The notes: a model not told the origin generated them from the letters alone. Counted from the first letter of the stretch, positions 45,711 to 55,155 are shown. The stretch is 64,000 nucleotides of DNA from Actinoallomurus sp050942425 (GCF_050942425.1 NZ_CP192063.1:8184001-8248000), one strand, 5' to 3'. Numbers and translations are program-made.

Positions 45711-47891
45711 ATGACAACCGAGGCTCCCCACACGGATGGAGCTTTGGCGGGACTAGCCCGATTCTGTTATCGGCGCCGCCGCCTAGTGCTGCTGGCCTGG
45801 ATCGTCGGCATGATCGCCGTTGCGTTCGTCGGCTTCGGCTACGGCGCCGCCCCCGACAACGACTTCTCCGGCGGAAACTCCGGGTCCGCCAAGGCGCAGG
45901 CACTGATCGAGAAGCACTTCCCTGAGCAGCAGGGGGACACGCTCACTCTCGCGATCAAGGCGGACAAGGGCATCGACGACCCCGCCGCCCGGCTGAGGAT
46001 CGAGAAGGTCATCGCCGATCTGGCCGCCTCACCCGTTACTGGACCGGTGACCTCGCCGTACCAGGACAAGAACCTGGTGACCAAGGATCGCCGTATCGCC
46101 CGTACGACTATCCCGCTGACCGACAAGGAGGCGAAGAAGACCAAGGTCAAGCCCCTGGTGGACACGGTCAAGCAGTCCTCCGGAGACGGCGTGACGCTGG
46201 GGCTGGGCGGGGAGCAGGCGGAAAAGGCCGAGACACCCAGGCAGGGTCCGGGCGATAGCGTGGGCGTCCTCGCGGCAGCGGTGATCTTGTTCATCGCCTT
46301 CGGGTCACTGGTGGCGATGGGCCTGCCGATCGTGACCGCACTGATGGCGATCCTCGGCGGCATCGCCCTGACCAAGCTGTCGGGGTATCTCGCTCCCGCG
46401 CCGGACTTCACCGTGGTCTTCGCGGCACTGATCGGGCTCGGTGTCGGCATCGACTACGCCCTGTTCATCGTGACCCGCTACAAGGACAGCCTCCAGGACG
46501 GCGACGATCCCGAGAGCGCCACCGTCAAGGCCATCACCACCGCGGGTCACGCGGTGCTGTTCGCCGGCACGACCGTCGTGATCGCCCTGCTGGGTCTGAT
46601 CACCATGGGACAGAGGCTGATGACCGGGGTGGCCATCGGCGCGTCGGCGACCGTGCTGGTGACCATGATCGCCGCAGTGACCCTGCTGCCGGCGTTCCTG
46701 GGCTTCATCGGCCACAAGATCAACTCGCTGCGGCTGCCTCGCCGTACGTCCCGCCGGCGCGCGTCCATTGGTGGCCCGGCCCCAACGCGCCGTACCCCCG
46801 CCGAGCGCTGGGCCGGCATGATCCAGCGCAGGCCATTGGTCGCTGCGGTACTGGCCGGCGCGGGCCTGCTGGTGCTGGCCGCTCCCGTGCTGTCGATGCG
46901 CCTCAGCCTGCCCGACGCCAGCGTGCAGCCCCACGGCAGGAGCAGTTACACCTCGCACAAGATCCTCTCCGAGGGCTTTGGCCCCGGCTACGGCGCACCC
47001 CTGATCTTCGCCACCGAGGCCGGCTCCAAGGATGAGCTGCGCCCCGTCGTCGAGGCGGTCAGCGCGACCCAGGGCATCGCCTACGTCACGCCGCCCCAGG
47101 TCAGCAAGGACGGAATGGCCGCCACCTTCACCGCCTTCCCCAAGACCGGATTCCAGGACGAGGCGACCACGCACCTGGTGCACAAGCTCCGCGACGACGT
47201 GCTGCCCAAGGCACCCGCCGGCGACAAGGTCTACATCGGCGGCCCGAACGCCGCCGCGATCGACTATTCCCAGGAGACCGGTTCGCGCCTGCCCCTGATG
47301 ATCGCGGTCGTCATCGCGATGTCCCTGGTGCTGCTGATCGCGCTGGTCCGATCGGTCACGATCGCGCTGCAGGCCGCCGTGATGAACCTGCTGTCGATCG
47401 GCGCCGCCTACGGCGTGCTGGTCGCGATCGTGCAGTGGGGATGGTTCGGCTCGGCCCTCGGTTTCCCCACCGCCATGCCGATCACGACCTGGGTACCGAT
47501 GATGATGTTCCCGGTCCTGTTCGGCCTGTCCATGGACTACGAGGTCTTCCTGATCTCGCGGGTCCGTGAGGAGTACGAGCACACCGGCGACACCCGGACC
47601 GCCGTCACCCACGGGCTGGCACGGACCGCCAAGATCATCACGGCTGCGGCCGCCATCATGATCGCCGTTTTCACGACCTCTCTGCTCGGCCCCGACGTCT
47701 CGATCAAGCAGGTCGGCCTGGGCATGGCCGTCGCCGTGCTCATCGACGCCACCATCGTCCGAATGCTGCTCGTCCCCGCGGTGATGGAACTGTTCGGCAA
47801 GATCAACTGGTGGATGCCCGGCCGCCGGGCGCCAAAGACGACCTTGACCGCACAGGCGGGGGTCGGGGAAAGGGAAGAGGCCAAAGTCTGA
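45711..47891 (+). CDS. MMPL-family RND transporter
   Basis: This 726-aa transporter has two sets of helices (1 + 5 and 1 + 5), each followed by a large extracytoplasmic loop. The helix-4 and helix-10 signatures are GLGVGIDYALFIVTRYKD and GLSMDYEVFLISRVREEY. MMPL proteins export lipids, siderophores or drugs using the proton gradient. Two ATGs are adjacent; the second (45711) is 6 nt from GAGGAG and is preferred. Its place across from a two-component system suggests envelope-stress control. Confidence 0.93.
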   Translation: MTTEAPHTDGALAGLARFCYRRRRLVLLAWIVGMIAVAFVGFGYGAAPDNDFSGGNSGSAKAQALIEKHFPEQQGDTLTLAIKADKGIDDPAARLRIEKVIADLAASPVTGPVTSPYQDKNLVTKDRRIARTTIPLTDKEAKKTKVKPLVDTVKQSSGDGVTLGLGGEQAEKAETPRQGPGDSVGVLAAAVILFIAFGSLVAMGLPIVTALMAILGGIALTKLSGYLAPAPDFTVVFAALIGLGVGIDYALFIVTRYKDSLQDGDDPESATVKAITTAGHAVLFAGTTVVIALLGLITMGQRLMTGVAIGASATVLVTMIAAVTLLPAFLGFIGHKINSLRLPRRTSRRRASIGGPAPTRRTPAERWAGMIQRRPLVAAVLAGAGLLVLAAPVLSMRLSLPDASVQPHGRSSYTSHKILSEGFGPGYGAPLIFATEAGSKDELRPVVEAVSATQGIAYVTPPQVSKDGMAATFTAFPKTGFQDEATTHLVHKLRDDVLPKAPAGDKVYIGGPNAAAIDYSQETGSRLPLMIAVVIAMSLVLLIALVRSVTIALQAAVMNLLSIGAAYGVLVAIVQWGWFGSALGFPTAMPITTWVPMMMFPVLFGLSMDYEVFLISRVREEYEHTGDTRTAVTHGLARTAKIITAAAAIMIAVFTTSLLGPDVSIKQVGLGMAVAVLIDATIVRMLLVPAVMELFGKINWWMPGRRAPKTTLTAQAGVGEREEAKV

Positions 47892-48010
47892 CTCATGGTC
47901 GGCCTCGTCGAGCAGTCCGGCCATGCCGCATTCAGGTGCGCGGCGGCGGACATGGACACCCGTATCAGCTACCTGTTGCCCGTCCTCACCCAGACACCGG
48001 AGGCTCACCC

Positions 48011-48412
48011 ATGACCGCACCCGACCAGTACGCCAGCGTCCGCTACCTCGTCGACGACGTCCAGGCAGGCATCGACTTCTACACCACCCACCTCGGCTTC
48101 ACTCTCAATACCAGCGCCGCACCCGCTTTCGCCGACGTCGTACGCGGGCCGCTGCGACTGCTGCTGTCCGGACCCGCGAGTTCCGGTGCCCGCGCCACGC
48201 CCGCCGAGAACGCCGTCGCAGGCCACAACCGCATCCACCTGACCGTCGACGATCTGGACGCCGAGATCGCCCGGCTGCGCACCGTGGGCCTGCCGTTCCG
48301 CAGCGACATGATCACCGGCCCCGGCGGACGCCAGATCCTGCTCGCCGACCCCGCCGGCAACCTGATCGAACTATTCCAACCCGCCGACCGGCCCGCGGCA
48401 CCCACACGCTGA
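48011..48412 (+). CDS. VOC (glyoxalase-like) family protein
   Basis: This 133-aa protein has one VOC fold of two beta-alpha-beta-beta-beta units: VRYLVDDVQAGIDFYTTHLGF and IHLTVDDLDAEIARLRTVGL, closing with GRQILLADPAGNLIELFQ. His in NRIHLTV and Glu in LIELFQ are the usual metal ligands. GGAGG lies 7 nt before the ATG. Members include glyoxalases, dioxygenases and antibiotic-binding proteins; the role here is open. Confidence 0.88.
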   Translation: MTAPDQYASVRYLVDDVQAGIDFYTTHLGFTLNTSAAPAFADVVRGPLRLLLSGPASSGARATPAENAVAGHNRIHLTVDDLDAEIARLRTVGLPFRSDMITGPGGRQILLADPAGNLIELFQPADRPAAPTR

Positions 48413-48433
48413 CTCACGAGCGCTCCGACCGCC

Positions 48434-48601
48434 GTCCCGTCCGTGCTGTTCGTCTGTGTGCACAACGGCGGCCGATCCCTGGAGCGAGGTGTTCGCGTGA
48501 CCACGGGCCCGGTCCGCATCACGGTTCCGGCAAGCGAGCGGTACCGGCCTGTTCAGGCGACATCCGGACCATGCGGGATTCCGGCAGGCTCCCGCCAGTG
48601 A
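48434..48601 (+). pseudogene. Fragment resembling arsenate reductase / low-molecular-weight phosphatase
   Basis: The frame reads VPSVLFVCVHNGGRS, which contains the C-x5-R-S phosphate loop and the strand before it, typical of thioredoxin-type ArsC and low-molecular-weight Tyr phosphatases. After that the similarity stops (LERGVRVTTGPVRITV), and a TGA follows at 48599. The family needs about 130 residues, so this is a broken 5' end. No start or ribosome site is obvious. Confidence 0.45.
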
Positions 48602-48615
48602 GGGATGAGGAAGAC

Positions 48616-49674
48616 ATGCAAAAACAAAAACGTCGATCAACCGTGGCAATCTTGGTGTTCGGTGCGGTGCTGGCCGTCGCGGCGTCGTCCGCGGTCCCAG
48701 CGACCGCCAAGACCGGCTCCGGCCCAGCGGGCACGGGCAGGGTGGCGGCGGCCACGGCGGCACCCGCCTTCCCGACGTTCGTACATCTGCCGGCCGATCA
48801 GGCGGCGCATCCGAACGCAGCCCAGGAATGGTGGTACGTGGTCGGCCACGTCAACTCCCATGGCCATCGGTTCGGCTACGAGGTCACCATCGGCAGCGGT
48901 AAGGCACCGCAGGTCATGTTCGCGATCACCGATAAGACGACCGCCACGTTCTACACGGAGACCAAGAGTTACTCGCCTGACCAGGCTGGTTTTTCCACCA
49001 CCGGGCTCGACGTACGCACGCCATCGGCAACGCTGTCCGGGCCGATGGATGCGATGCGCCTGCACGCCGAACTGCCGGTCGGCGAGATCGATCTGACCCT
49101 CAGCGCGCGGGGACCCGCACTGTACAACAACGGAACCGGGCTGATGCCCTTCCTCGGCGGCACGAGCTACTACTATTCCCTGCCCAGCCTGGCGACACAG
49201 GGAACGCTTAAGGTGAACGACCACACCTACCCGGTGACCGGCGAGTCGTGGTTGGACCGCCAGTGGGGTACCTGGGACTGGAGCACCATGAAGAAATGGA
49301 CCTGGATGGCCCTGCAACTGTCCAACGGCGACCGGGTCAACCTCTGGGACCTGTTCGCTGAGGGGAGTGAGTTTCCCTACGCGACCGTGCTCCGTCGGGA
49401 CGGAACTCACGAGATTGTCGCGGTGAAGCCGCTCGCCGATGGCACCTCCGGCTTCTGGACCAGCCCGACCACAGGGAAGCGGTACGGCACCCGTTGGTCC
49501 GTGAACATTCCCGCGCTGGATGCCGGCCTCACCGTCGTCGCCCAGCCGCGGGGACAGGAACTCCAGGGGGCATTCGGTGGCGTCTACGAAGGCGCGAGCA
49601 GCGTCACCGGACGCTACCGGGGCAAATCAATCATCGGGCAGGCATACGTCGAACAGAACGGCAACTGGCGATAG
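48616..49674 (+). CDS. Secreted lipocalin-like protein related to CrtC/hydroxyneurosporene hydratase
   Basis: This 352-aa protein starts at ATG 48616 with GAGG 5 nt upstream. A Sec signal (RRSTVAILVFGAVLAVAASS) precedes a double lipocalin-like barrel: EWWYVVGHVNSHGHRFGYEV, MRLHAELPVG and GESWLDRQWGTWDW are the hallmarks of the AttH/CrtC-like family. The WLDRQWG segment is the most conserved. Family members include carotenoid hydratases and tropane or lipid-binding proteins; export argues for lipid handling at the surface. No carotenoid genes are nearby. Confidence 0.85.
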   Translation: MQKQKRRSTVAILVFGAVLAVAASSAVPATAKTGSGPAGTGRVAAATAAPAFPTFVHLPADQAAHPNAAQEWWYVVGHVNSHGHRFGYEVTIGSGKAPQVMFAITDKTTATFYTETKSYSPDQAGFSTTGLDVRTPSATLSGPMDAMRLHAELPVGEIDLTLSARGPALYNNGTGLMPFLGGTSYYYSLPSLATQGTLKVNDHTYPVTGESWLDRQWGTWDWSTMKKWTWMALQLSNGDRVNLWDLFAEGSEFPYATVLRRDGTHEIVAVKPLADGTSGFWTSPTTGKRYGTRWSVNIPALDAGLTVVAQPRGQELQGAFGGVYEGASSVTGRYRGKSIIGQAYVEQNGNWR

Positions 49675-49758
49675 CGCTTCAACAGTTGCCCATGCGGTGT
49701 CTGGTCGTCGGGGGCGTGGTGACCGGGATTGGGGCTGGTCAGGCGTGAGCGCGGCCGG

Positions 49759-50523
49759 TCACGACTCCCAGGAGATCTTGTTCAGCGCCATGTCGGCCGC
49801 GCGCCGCATCGCGGCCCGTACGTTGTCGCCGACCTCGGGGGCCGAGCAGTTGATCATCGTGATGACGTTGCCCCTGCGGGCGGCGAACAGCACCCAGCCC
49901 TTGGAGATCCCCTCGCACGCCTCCTGCCATCTGTCCCCGGCCGTCGCGCCCTGGTACTTGAGGCAGCCCATGTCGGCGCGGTGGAGGCCGCTCACCGCCG
50001 CACTGGCCGACTCGGTCCGCCCGCCATAGAGGTAGAGGTTGAGCTGCACCTGGAAGGTGTCCTTCGGCGGGAACATGGCCGTGCCGTACGCGCACAGCGA
50101 CCAGTGGTAGCCGCCCATCGGCACGCGCTTGGTGCCCTTGGTGCCGAACTCGCCGAGGAGGGCCCGGCCCCGCAGGTCGTCGTAGATCCGGCACGGGTCG
50201 GGAAGTCGTTCGGCGTGCGTACCGCGCGCTCCCAACTCGAGGATCCCCGACGACCGGGCGACCAGGACGACGGCGCCGACCGCCACCGCGAGGACGACCG
50301 CCCCGCCGGCGACGAGCCACGGCCAGATCCGGGAGCGTCGTGGCGGCCCCGGGGGCATCCCCTGCCACGGCACCTGGCCCGGCCACGGTGGCGGGGCCGC
50401 CGGAAAGGGCGGAACCGGCGCGGGCGGCGGCCCGGTATGCGGCGCGGACGGCGGCGCCGAATCCGGGCTCGCCCAGCCGTTGGCCGACGGGTCGCCCCGC
50501 TCGGTGGGCGGCCACGATTCCAT
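49759..50523 (-). CDS. Membrane-anchored Pro-rich protein (DUF3558-like)
   Basis: This 254-aa protein has a Pro-rich cytoplasmic arm (residues 1-62), one helix (IWPWLVAGGAVVLAVAVGAV) and an extracytoplasmic domain with four Cys (PDPCRIYDDL, SLCAYGTA, MGCLKYQG, INCSAPEV), which may form two disulfides. The CRIYDDL start and DKxL spacing recall DUF3558 lipoprotein-like domains of actinobacteria. GGGAGGA lies 4 nt before the ATG. Function unknown. Confidence 0.75.
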   Translation of the reverse strand: MESWPPTERGDPSANGWASPDSAPPSAPHTGPPPAPVPPFPAAPPPWPGQVPWQGMPPGPPRRSRIWPWLVAGGAVVLAVAVGAVVLVARSSGILELGARGTHAERLPDPCRIYDDLRGRALLGEFGTKGTKRVPMGGYHWSLCAYGTAMFPPKDTFQVQLNLYLYGGRTESASAAVSGLHRADMGCLKYQGATAGDRWQEACEGISKGWVLFAARRGNVITMINCSAPEVGDNVRAAMRRAADMALNKISWES

Positions 50524-50583
50524 GCATTCCTCCCGTAGCCGCGCGGAGTGCGCGAACGGGACGCACCCTACCGCTACGGGCGG

Positions 50584-51633
50584 TCAGTCCTTGCGGGCCT
50601 TGCTGGGCTGGACGCGCTTCGGCTCGCCCTCCATCTTCGGATAGTTGGGCGGATATGGCATGTCGCCGAGGCCGTGATCGCGCTCGTCGCGGTCGGCCCA
50701 CTCCAGCAGCGTCTCGAGGGAGAACGCCTGATCGTCGATTGCCGCGTGGAGGTCGCCGAGCTTGGCGAAGCGCTCCGGCATCGTCGCGATCGTGAAGTCC
50801 TCGGGCTCCACGTCGGGCAGCTCTTCCCAGGTGAGCGGGGCCGAGACCGGGGCGTACGGCTTCGGGCGGACGCTGTAGGCGGAGGCGATGGTGCGGTCGC
50901 GGGCGTTCTGGTTGAAGTCGATGAAGACCTTCTCGCCGCGCTCCTCCTTCCACCAGTTCGTGGTGACGAGGTCGGGCATCCGGCGCTCGATCTCACGGCC
51001 GAAGGCGAGCGCGCAGCGACGCACCTCGGTGAAGGTCCACTGCGGCTCGATGCGCACGTAGATGTGGACGCCACGGCCGCCGGAGGTCTTCGGGAAGCCG
51101 ACGAAGCCGAGCTCGCCGAGGATGTCGCGGACGGCCTCCAGCGCGGTCTTCTTCGCGTCGGCGAAGTCGGTGCCGGGCTGCGGGTCGATGTCGATCCGCA
51201 GCTCGTCGGGATGGTCGACGTCGTCGCGGCGCACCGGCCAGGGGTGGAAGGTGACGGTGCCGAGGTTGGCGCACCAGGCCACGCTCGCGAACTCGGTGGG
51301 GCAGATCTCGTCGGCGTAGCGCCCGCTCGGGAAGGCGATCCGCGCCGTCTCGATCCACTCCGGGGCGTTCTTCGGGACGCGCTTCTGGTAGAACGCGTCA
51401 CCCCGGTTGTCGGCGCGAGTGGCGATCTTCGCCCCCTCGAACACCCCGCCCGGCCAGCGCTCCAGCGTGGTCGGCCGGTCGCGCAGCGCGCGCAGGATGC
51501 CGTCGCCGACGGACAGGTAGTAGTTGACCAGATCCAGCTTGGTGTGCCCGCGAGCCGGAAAGTACACCTTGTCCGGATTGGTGACCTTGACGACGCGGTC
51601 TCCGACCTGGATCTCCACGAAAGGCGATGCCAT
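50584..51633 (-). CDS. Non-homologous end-joining polymerase (LigD polymerase-domain type)
   Basis: This 349-aa stand-alone LigD-type polymerase/primase has the active-site Asp pair in ELRIDIDPQPG, the GRGVHIYVRI strand and the third acidic site in EKVFIDFNQNARDRT. It adds nucleotides, often ribonucleotides, at broken DNA ends. The protein lacks ligase and phosphoesterase parts, which suits cooperation with the LigC-type ligase encoded upstream in the window. No ribosome site is seen before ATG 51633; the message may be leaderless. Confidence 0.92.
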   Translation of the reverse strand: MASPFVEIQVGDRVVKVTNPDKVYFPARGHTKLDLVNYYLSVGDGILRALRDRPTTLERWPGGVFEGAKIATRADNRGDAFYQKRVPKNAPEWIETARIAFPSGRYADEICPTEFASVAWCANLGTVTFHPWPVRRDDVDHPDELRIDIDPQPGTDFADAKKTALEAVRDILGELGFVGFPKTSGGRGVHIYVRIEPQWTFTEVRRCALAFGREIERRMPDLVTTNWWKEERGEKVFIDFNQNARDRTIASAYSVRPKPYAPVSAPLTWEELPDVEPEDFTIATMPERFAKLGDLHAAIDDQAFSLETLLEWADRDERDHGLGDMPYPPNYPKMEGEPKRVQPSKARKD

Positions 51634-51748
51634 ACCGGCACGGTACAACCGCCCGCTGACAGACCACCCGGCGACGTGCGAAGCTCCACGCCTCTCAAGA
51701 CGGCGGCGGGCCCGGAATGGCCGCCCGGGGCCCCAGGTTATGCAGGGT

Positions 51749-52150
51749 ATGACAGTCATTCGCAAGAGCGACGAAGAGTGGAAGGTCCAGCTGTCGCCCG
51801 AGGAGTTCCACGTCCTGCGGGAGGCTGGCACCGAGGCACCCTGGTCCGGGGAGTACGTCTCCACCAAGACGGAGGGCGTGTACCGCTGTCGCGCGTGCGG
51901 CGCGGAGCTCTTCCGCTCGGACACGAAGTTCGACTCGCACTGCGGCTGGCCGAGCTTCTACCAGCCGACCGAGTCCGACGCGGTCACGCTGCTGCGCGAC
52001 ACCTCCCACGGCATGGTGCGGATCGAGGTCCGCTGCGCTCGCTGCGACTCCCACCTGGGACACGTCTTCGAGGGTGAGGGCTACCCGACCCCGACCGACC
52101 AGCGGTACTGCATCAACAGCGTCTCGCTGAACCTCGAACCCGCCGAATGA
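51749..52150 (+). CDS. msrB: Peptide-methionine (R)-S-oxide reductase
   Basis: This 133-aa enzyme repairs Met-R-sulfoxide. Four zinc Cys (CRAC and CARC), HCGWPSFYQP, and the catalytic Cys in RYCINSVSL are all present. The first 10 residues (MTVIRKSDEEW) match the usual start. An in-frame ATG three codons earlier is possible; neither has a good ribosome site. It is divergent from the LigD-type polymerase gene. Confidence 0.95.
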   Translation: MTVIRKSDEEWKVQLSPEEFHVLREAGTEAPWSGEYVSTKTEGVYRCRACGAELFRSDTKFDSHCGWPSFYQPTESDAVTLLRDTSHGMVRIEVRCARCDSHLGHVFEGEGYPTPTDQRYCINSVSLNLEPAE

Positions 52151-52154
52151 CCGG

Positions 52155-52715
52155 TCAGGGGACGCTGCCCAGGCGGCAGTCGTCGCCGGAGTCCATCTTG
52201 TTGGCGAGGACGGGATATCCGTCGCTCTGCCGGGCGTGGACGAACACGACCGGCGCCCGGTCCCGGCTCTCGAGGTAGGACGCCGCGATCCGGCACAGGG
52301 CGGTGGCCGCCGGCGCGTTCGCGTCGGAGGCGGGCAGGTCGGTGTAGACGCGGAGGATGGGCGCGGTCCAGATGACCTGCCGCACGTGCGCGGCGACCGC
52401 GCCGCCCTTCGCCCGGTAGTACGCCAGCGCGGCCTCGTCCCGGGCGTCGTCACGGGCCGCCGGCGCGGTCGGCGTCGCGCTGGGGGTGGCCGTGGCCGGC
52501 CGTGGACGGCCCACCTCGACCGCCGGCCGGCCTGGCCGCCGGGGCGGGGAGCCCGGCGTGAGCACGACGACGAGGACCAGCACGAAACCGGCCGCCCCGC
52601 CGAGGGCCACGCACACCGGACGGGCGGCCGCGCCCGGCACGAGCCGGGCGATCATGCCGGGCGTGTCGGCGGGCGGCCGCACGTGTCTGCCTCTGCGACG
52701 CCGCGATCGAGTCAC
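52155..52715 (-). CDS. Hypothetical single-pass membrane protein
   Basis: This 186-aa protein starts at GTG 52715 (GGAG 10 nt upstream). A very basic arm (RSRRRRGRH) and one helix (VCVALGGAAGFVLVLVVVL) precede a Pro/Thr linker and an external domain with a CRIAAS and a CRLGSVP Cys, likely a disulfide. The start is uncertain; no family is recognised. It lies between msrB (convergent, 4 bp) and the haem gene hemQ. Confidence 0.6.
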   Translation of the reverse strand: MTRSRRRRGRHVRPPADTPGMIARLVPGAAARPVCVALGGAAGFVLVLVVVLTPGSPPRRPGRPAVEVGRPRPATATPSATPTAPAARDDARDEAALAYYRAKGGAVAAHVRQVIWTAPILRVYTDLPASDANAPAATALCRIAASYLESRDRAPVVFVHARQSDGYPVLANKMDSGDDCRLGSVP

Positions 52716-52794
52716 GCGTGGAATACTCCGCCGCGGCAAGGCGACCCACCCGCCCGATGAGCAAGTCATCGACGGCCCTTGACCTGCGAATGGG

Positions 52795-53499
52795 TTACGG
52801 CAGGGCGGCGACGAGCTCGGAGACCGGCTTGCGGGCGCCGGTGTAGAACGGCACCTCTTCGCGGGTGTGGCGCCGGGCCTCCGCCCCGCGCAGGTGCCGC
52901 ATGAGGTCGACGATGCGGTGCAGCTCGTCCGCCTCGAAGGCCAGCATCCACTCGTAGTCGCCGAGCGCGAACGAGGAGACCGTGTTGGCCCGCACGTCGG
53001 GGAAGCCGCGGGCCATCTTCCCGTGCTCGGCGAGCATCGCCCGGCGCTCCTCGTCGGGCAGCAGATACCACTCGTAGGACCGGACGAACGGGTACACGCA
53101 GAGGTACCCGCGCGGCTCCTCATCGGCGAGGAACGCCGGGATGTGGCTCTTGTTGAACTCCGCCGGGCGATGCAGGGCCATCACCGACCACACCGGCTCG
53201 GAGGCGCGGCCGAGCGCCGTCCGCCGGAAGCGGTGGTAGATCTCCTGCAGGTCGTCGGAGGTCGGCGCGTGCCACCAGAACATGTAGTCGGCGTCGGCGC
53301 GCAGCCCCGCGACGTCGTACAGGCCGCGCGTCGTGACGTCCTTGGCCGCCGCCTGCTCGAGCAGGTCCTCGACCTCGCGGGCGACCGCCGCGCGGTCGGC
53401 CTCGGCCAGGTCACGGGCCCGGAACACCGACCACATGGTGTACCGGATCACCTCGTTGAGCTCGCGTGCCTTCGGTCGGCCCGTCTCTGCGGCACTCAC
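52795..53499 (-). CDS. hemQ: Coproheme decarboxylase (HemQ/ChdC)
   Basis: This 234-aa chlorite-dismutase-fold enzyme turns coproheme into haem b in the coproporphyrin pathway used by actinobacteria. Family marks are IRYTMWSVFRA, YMFWWHAPTSDDLQEIY, YPFVRSYEWYLLP (with the Tyr used in decarboxylation) and NTVSSFALGDYEWMLAFE. GTG 53499 has GAGGAG 7 nt upstream. It follows the oxidase gene by 38 bp in one operon. Confidence 0.93.
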   Translation of the reverse strand: MSAAETGRPKARELNEVIRYTMWSVFRARDLAEADRAAVAREVEDLLEQAAAKDVTTRGLYDVAGLRADADYMFWWHAPTSDDLQEIYHRFRRTALGRASEPVWSVMALHRPAEFNKSHIPAFLADEEPRGYLCVYPFVRSYEWYLLPDEERRAMLAEHGKMARGFPDVRANTVSSFALGDYEWMLAFEADELHRIVDLMRHLRGAEARRHTREEVPFYTGARKPVSELVAALP

Positions 53500-53537
53500 G
53501 GTCGCACTCCTCTTCGCTTTCCGGGGGATACCGGGGG

Positions 53538-54998
53538 TCACCCGGGCCGGCCGCCCCGCTCACCGACCGGCTCGTCGCTTCGATCCGATTCTCCCCGACC
53601 GTTCACGTGTTCGAGCACCCGGGCCGCCGCGAGGCGGGCGGATCCGACGCATGCCGGAATGCCGACGCCGTCGTAGACGGCGCCGCACACCGCGACGCCG
53701 GGCAGCGTCGCGACCGCCGCGCGGATCCGCGCGACCCGCTCGAGATGCCCGACGGTGTACTGCGGCAGGCCACCGCCCCACCGGGTGACCCGCGTGTCGA
53801 TCGGCAGCTCGTTGACGCCGCTGGTGCGGGCCAGCTCCGTCAAGGCCGCCGCCTTCAGCTCCTCGTCGGAACGCTGGAGCGCCTGCTCGTCGCCGTACCG
53901 GCCGATGGAGCAGCGGGCCACGATGACGGTGCCGTCGGTCAGGTGCGGCCACTTGGTGCTGCTGAACGTGACGGCCTTGACGTCCTTCGTCTCGACGGCG
54001 GGCACCAGATAGCCGCTGCGGCGCGGCGGCTCGGGGAACGCCGTGCCCGCGTACGCGAGCGTGACGACCGCCATGCTGGCGTACTCGACACGGCCGAGCT
54101 CGGCCGCGGCCGACGGCGACGCGTCCTTCAGGAGGCGTCCGGCGGGGCGGGCGGGCACCGCGAGCACGACGGCGTCGACCTCGAGGGACTCGGGGTCGCG
54201 CGCGGGACCGATGGTGAGCCGCCAGCCGCCGGGCGTACGGGCCAGCTCGCGGACCATCGCCTCGGTGCGCACGGCGCCGCCGAACTCGGTGACCTTCGCG
54301 GCCAGCGCGCCGGGCAGCGCGCCCATCCCGTCGACGAGCGTGGTGAACAGCGGCCCGGGAGCGGCCGGAGCCGCCTCGGCCACCGTACGGGCGGCGGCGA
54401 TCAGGGACCGGCGGCTCCGCGAGGCCGCGGCCAGGCCGCCCATCGTCGCCTCGAAGGACAGTTGGTCGACGCGCCCGGCGTACACCCCGCCGAGCAGCGG
54501 CTCGACCAGGCGGTCCACCACCTCGCGGCCGACCCGCGCGCCGACGAACTCGGCCACCGACACGTCCTCGCCTCGCGGCGTCTCCGGGCGGACCAGGTCG
54601 AGGGGCACCCTGGCGAGGCCACCCGGCGAGAGCACCTGGGAGCGGGCGAGGGCGACCAGGTCGGCCGGCACGCCCATGATCTGACCGGCGGGCATGGGGT
54701 GCAGGGCGCCACGGCTCCAGATGGCCGACGAGGTGGTGCCGGGGAAGGTCAGCCGGTCCCCCAGGCCGAGCTCGCGCACGAGTTCCAGGCCCTCCGGACG
54801 CCGTGCCAGCATCGCCTCGGCACCTTCGTCCACGGGAACGCCGGCGATCTCACTCACCTTGAGCTTGCCGCCGACGTCGGCACCGCCCTCCAGAAGGGTG
54901 ACGCGGACACCGCTCTTGGCCAGCTCGTACGCTGCGGTCAGCCCGGCGACGCCCCCGCCGATGACGGCGACGTGAGCGCGATGTGCCTCATCGGTCAT
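53538..54998 (-). CDS. hemY: Coproporphyrinogen III oxidase (HemY/CgoX type, FAD)
   Basis: This 486-aa flavoprotein has the FAD-binding VAVIGGGVAGLTAAYEL at the N-terminus, EGGADVGGKL and the C-terminal GVAVCGAVYDGVGIPACVGS. In organisms with HemQ this enzyme makes coproporphyrin III, although older names call it protoporphyrinogen oxidase (hemG/hemY). ATG 54998 has no ribosome site and may be leaderless. It forms an operon with hemQ; hemE is about 1 kb away with the same orientation, separated by an opposite-strand gene. Confidence 0.92.
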   Translation of the reverse strand: MTDEAHRAHVAVIGGGVAGLTAAYELAKSGVRVTLLEGGADVGGKLKVSEIAGVPVDEGAEAMLARRPEGLELVRELGLGDRLTFPGTTSSAIWSRGALHPMPAGQIMGVPADLVALARSQVLSPGGLARVPLDLVRPETPRGEDVSVAEFVGARVGREVVDRLVEPLLGGVYAGRVDQLSFEATMGGLAAASRSRRSLIAAARTVAEAAPAAPGPLFTTLVDGMGALPGALAAKVTEFGGAVRTEAMVRELARTPGGWRLTIGPARDPESLEVDAVVLAVPARPAGRLLKDASPSAAAELGRVEYASMAVVTLAYAGTAFPEPPRRSGYLVPAVETKDVKAVTFSSTKWPHLTDGTVIVARCSIGRYGDEQALQRSDEELKAAALTELARTSGVNELPIDTRVTRWGGGLPQYTVGHLERVARIRAAVATLPGVAVCGAVYDGVGIPACVGSARLAAARVLEHVNGRGESDRSDEPVGERGGRPG

Positions 54999-55155
54999 GG
55001 GTCCAACGATGGCAGACGTTCCAGACGACCGGCACCCAGGGGCGCGGCGCGTCCCCTCATCGCGGCGGGTCCCGTGATCGCGGCGCGTCGGCATCGTGAC
55101 GGGATCGCGACCGCGGAGCGGCAACGGTGACGTGCGCCACAACGTCCCTCTTTAC

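Noticed and set aside
47923..48615. Upstream extension of the CrtC-like protein through the VOC gene
   Set aside because: The extension is the shifted frame of the VOC gene; the signal peptide and ribosome site place the start at 48616.
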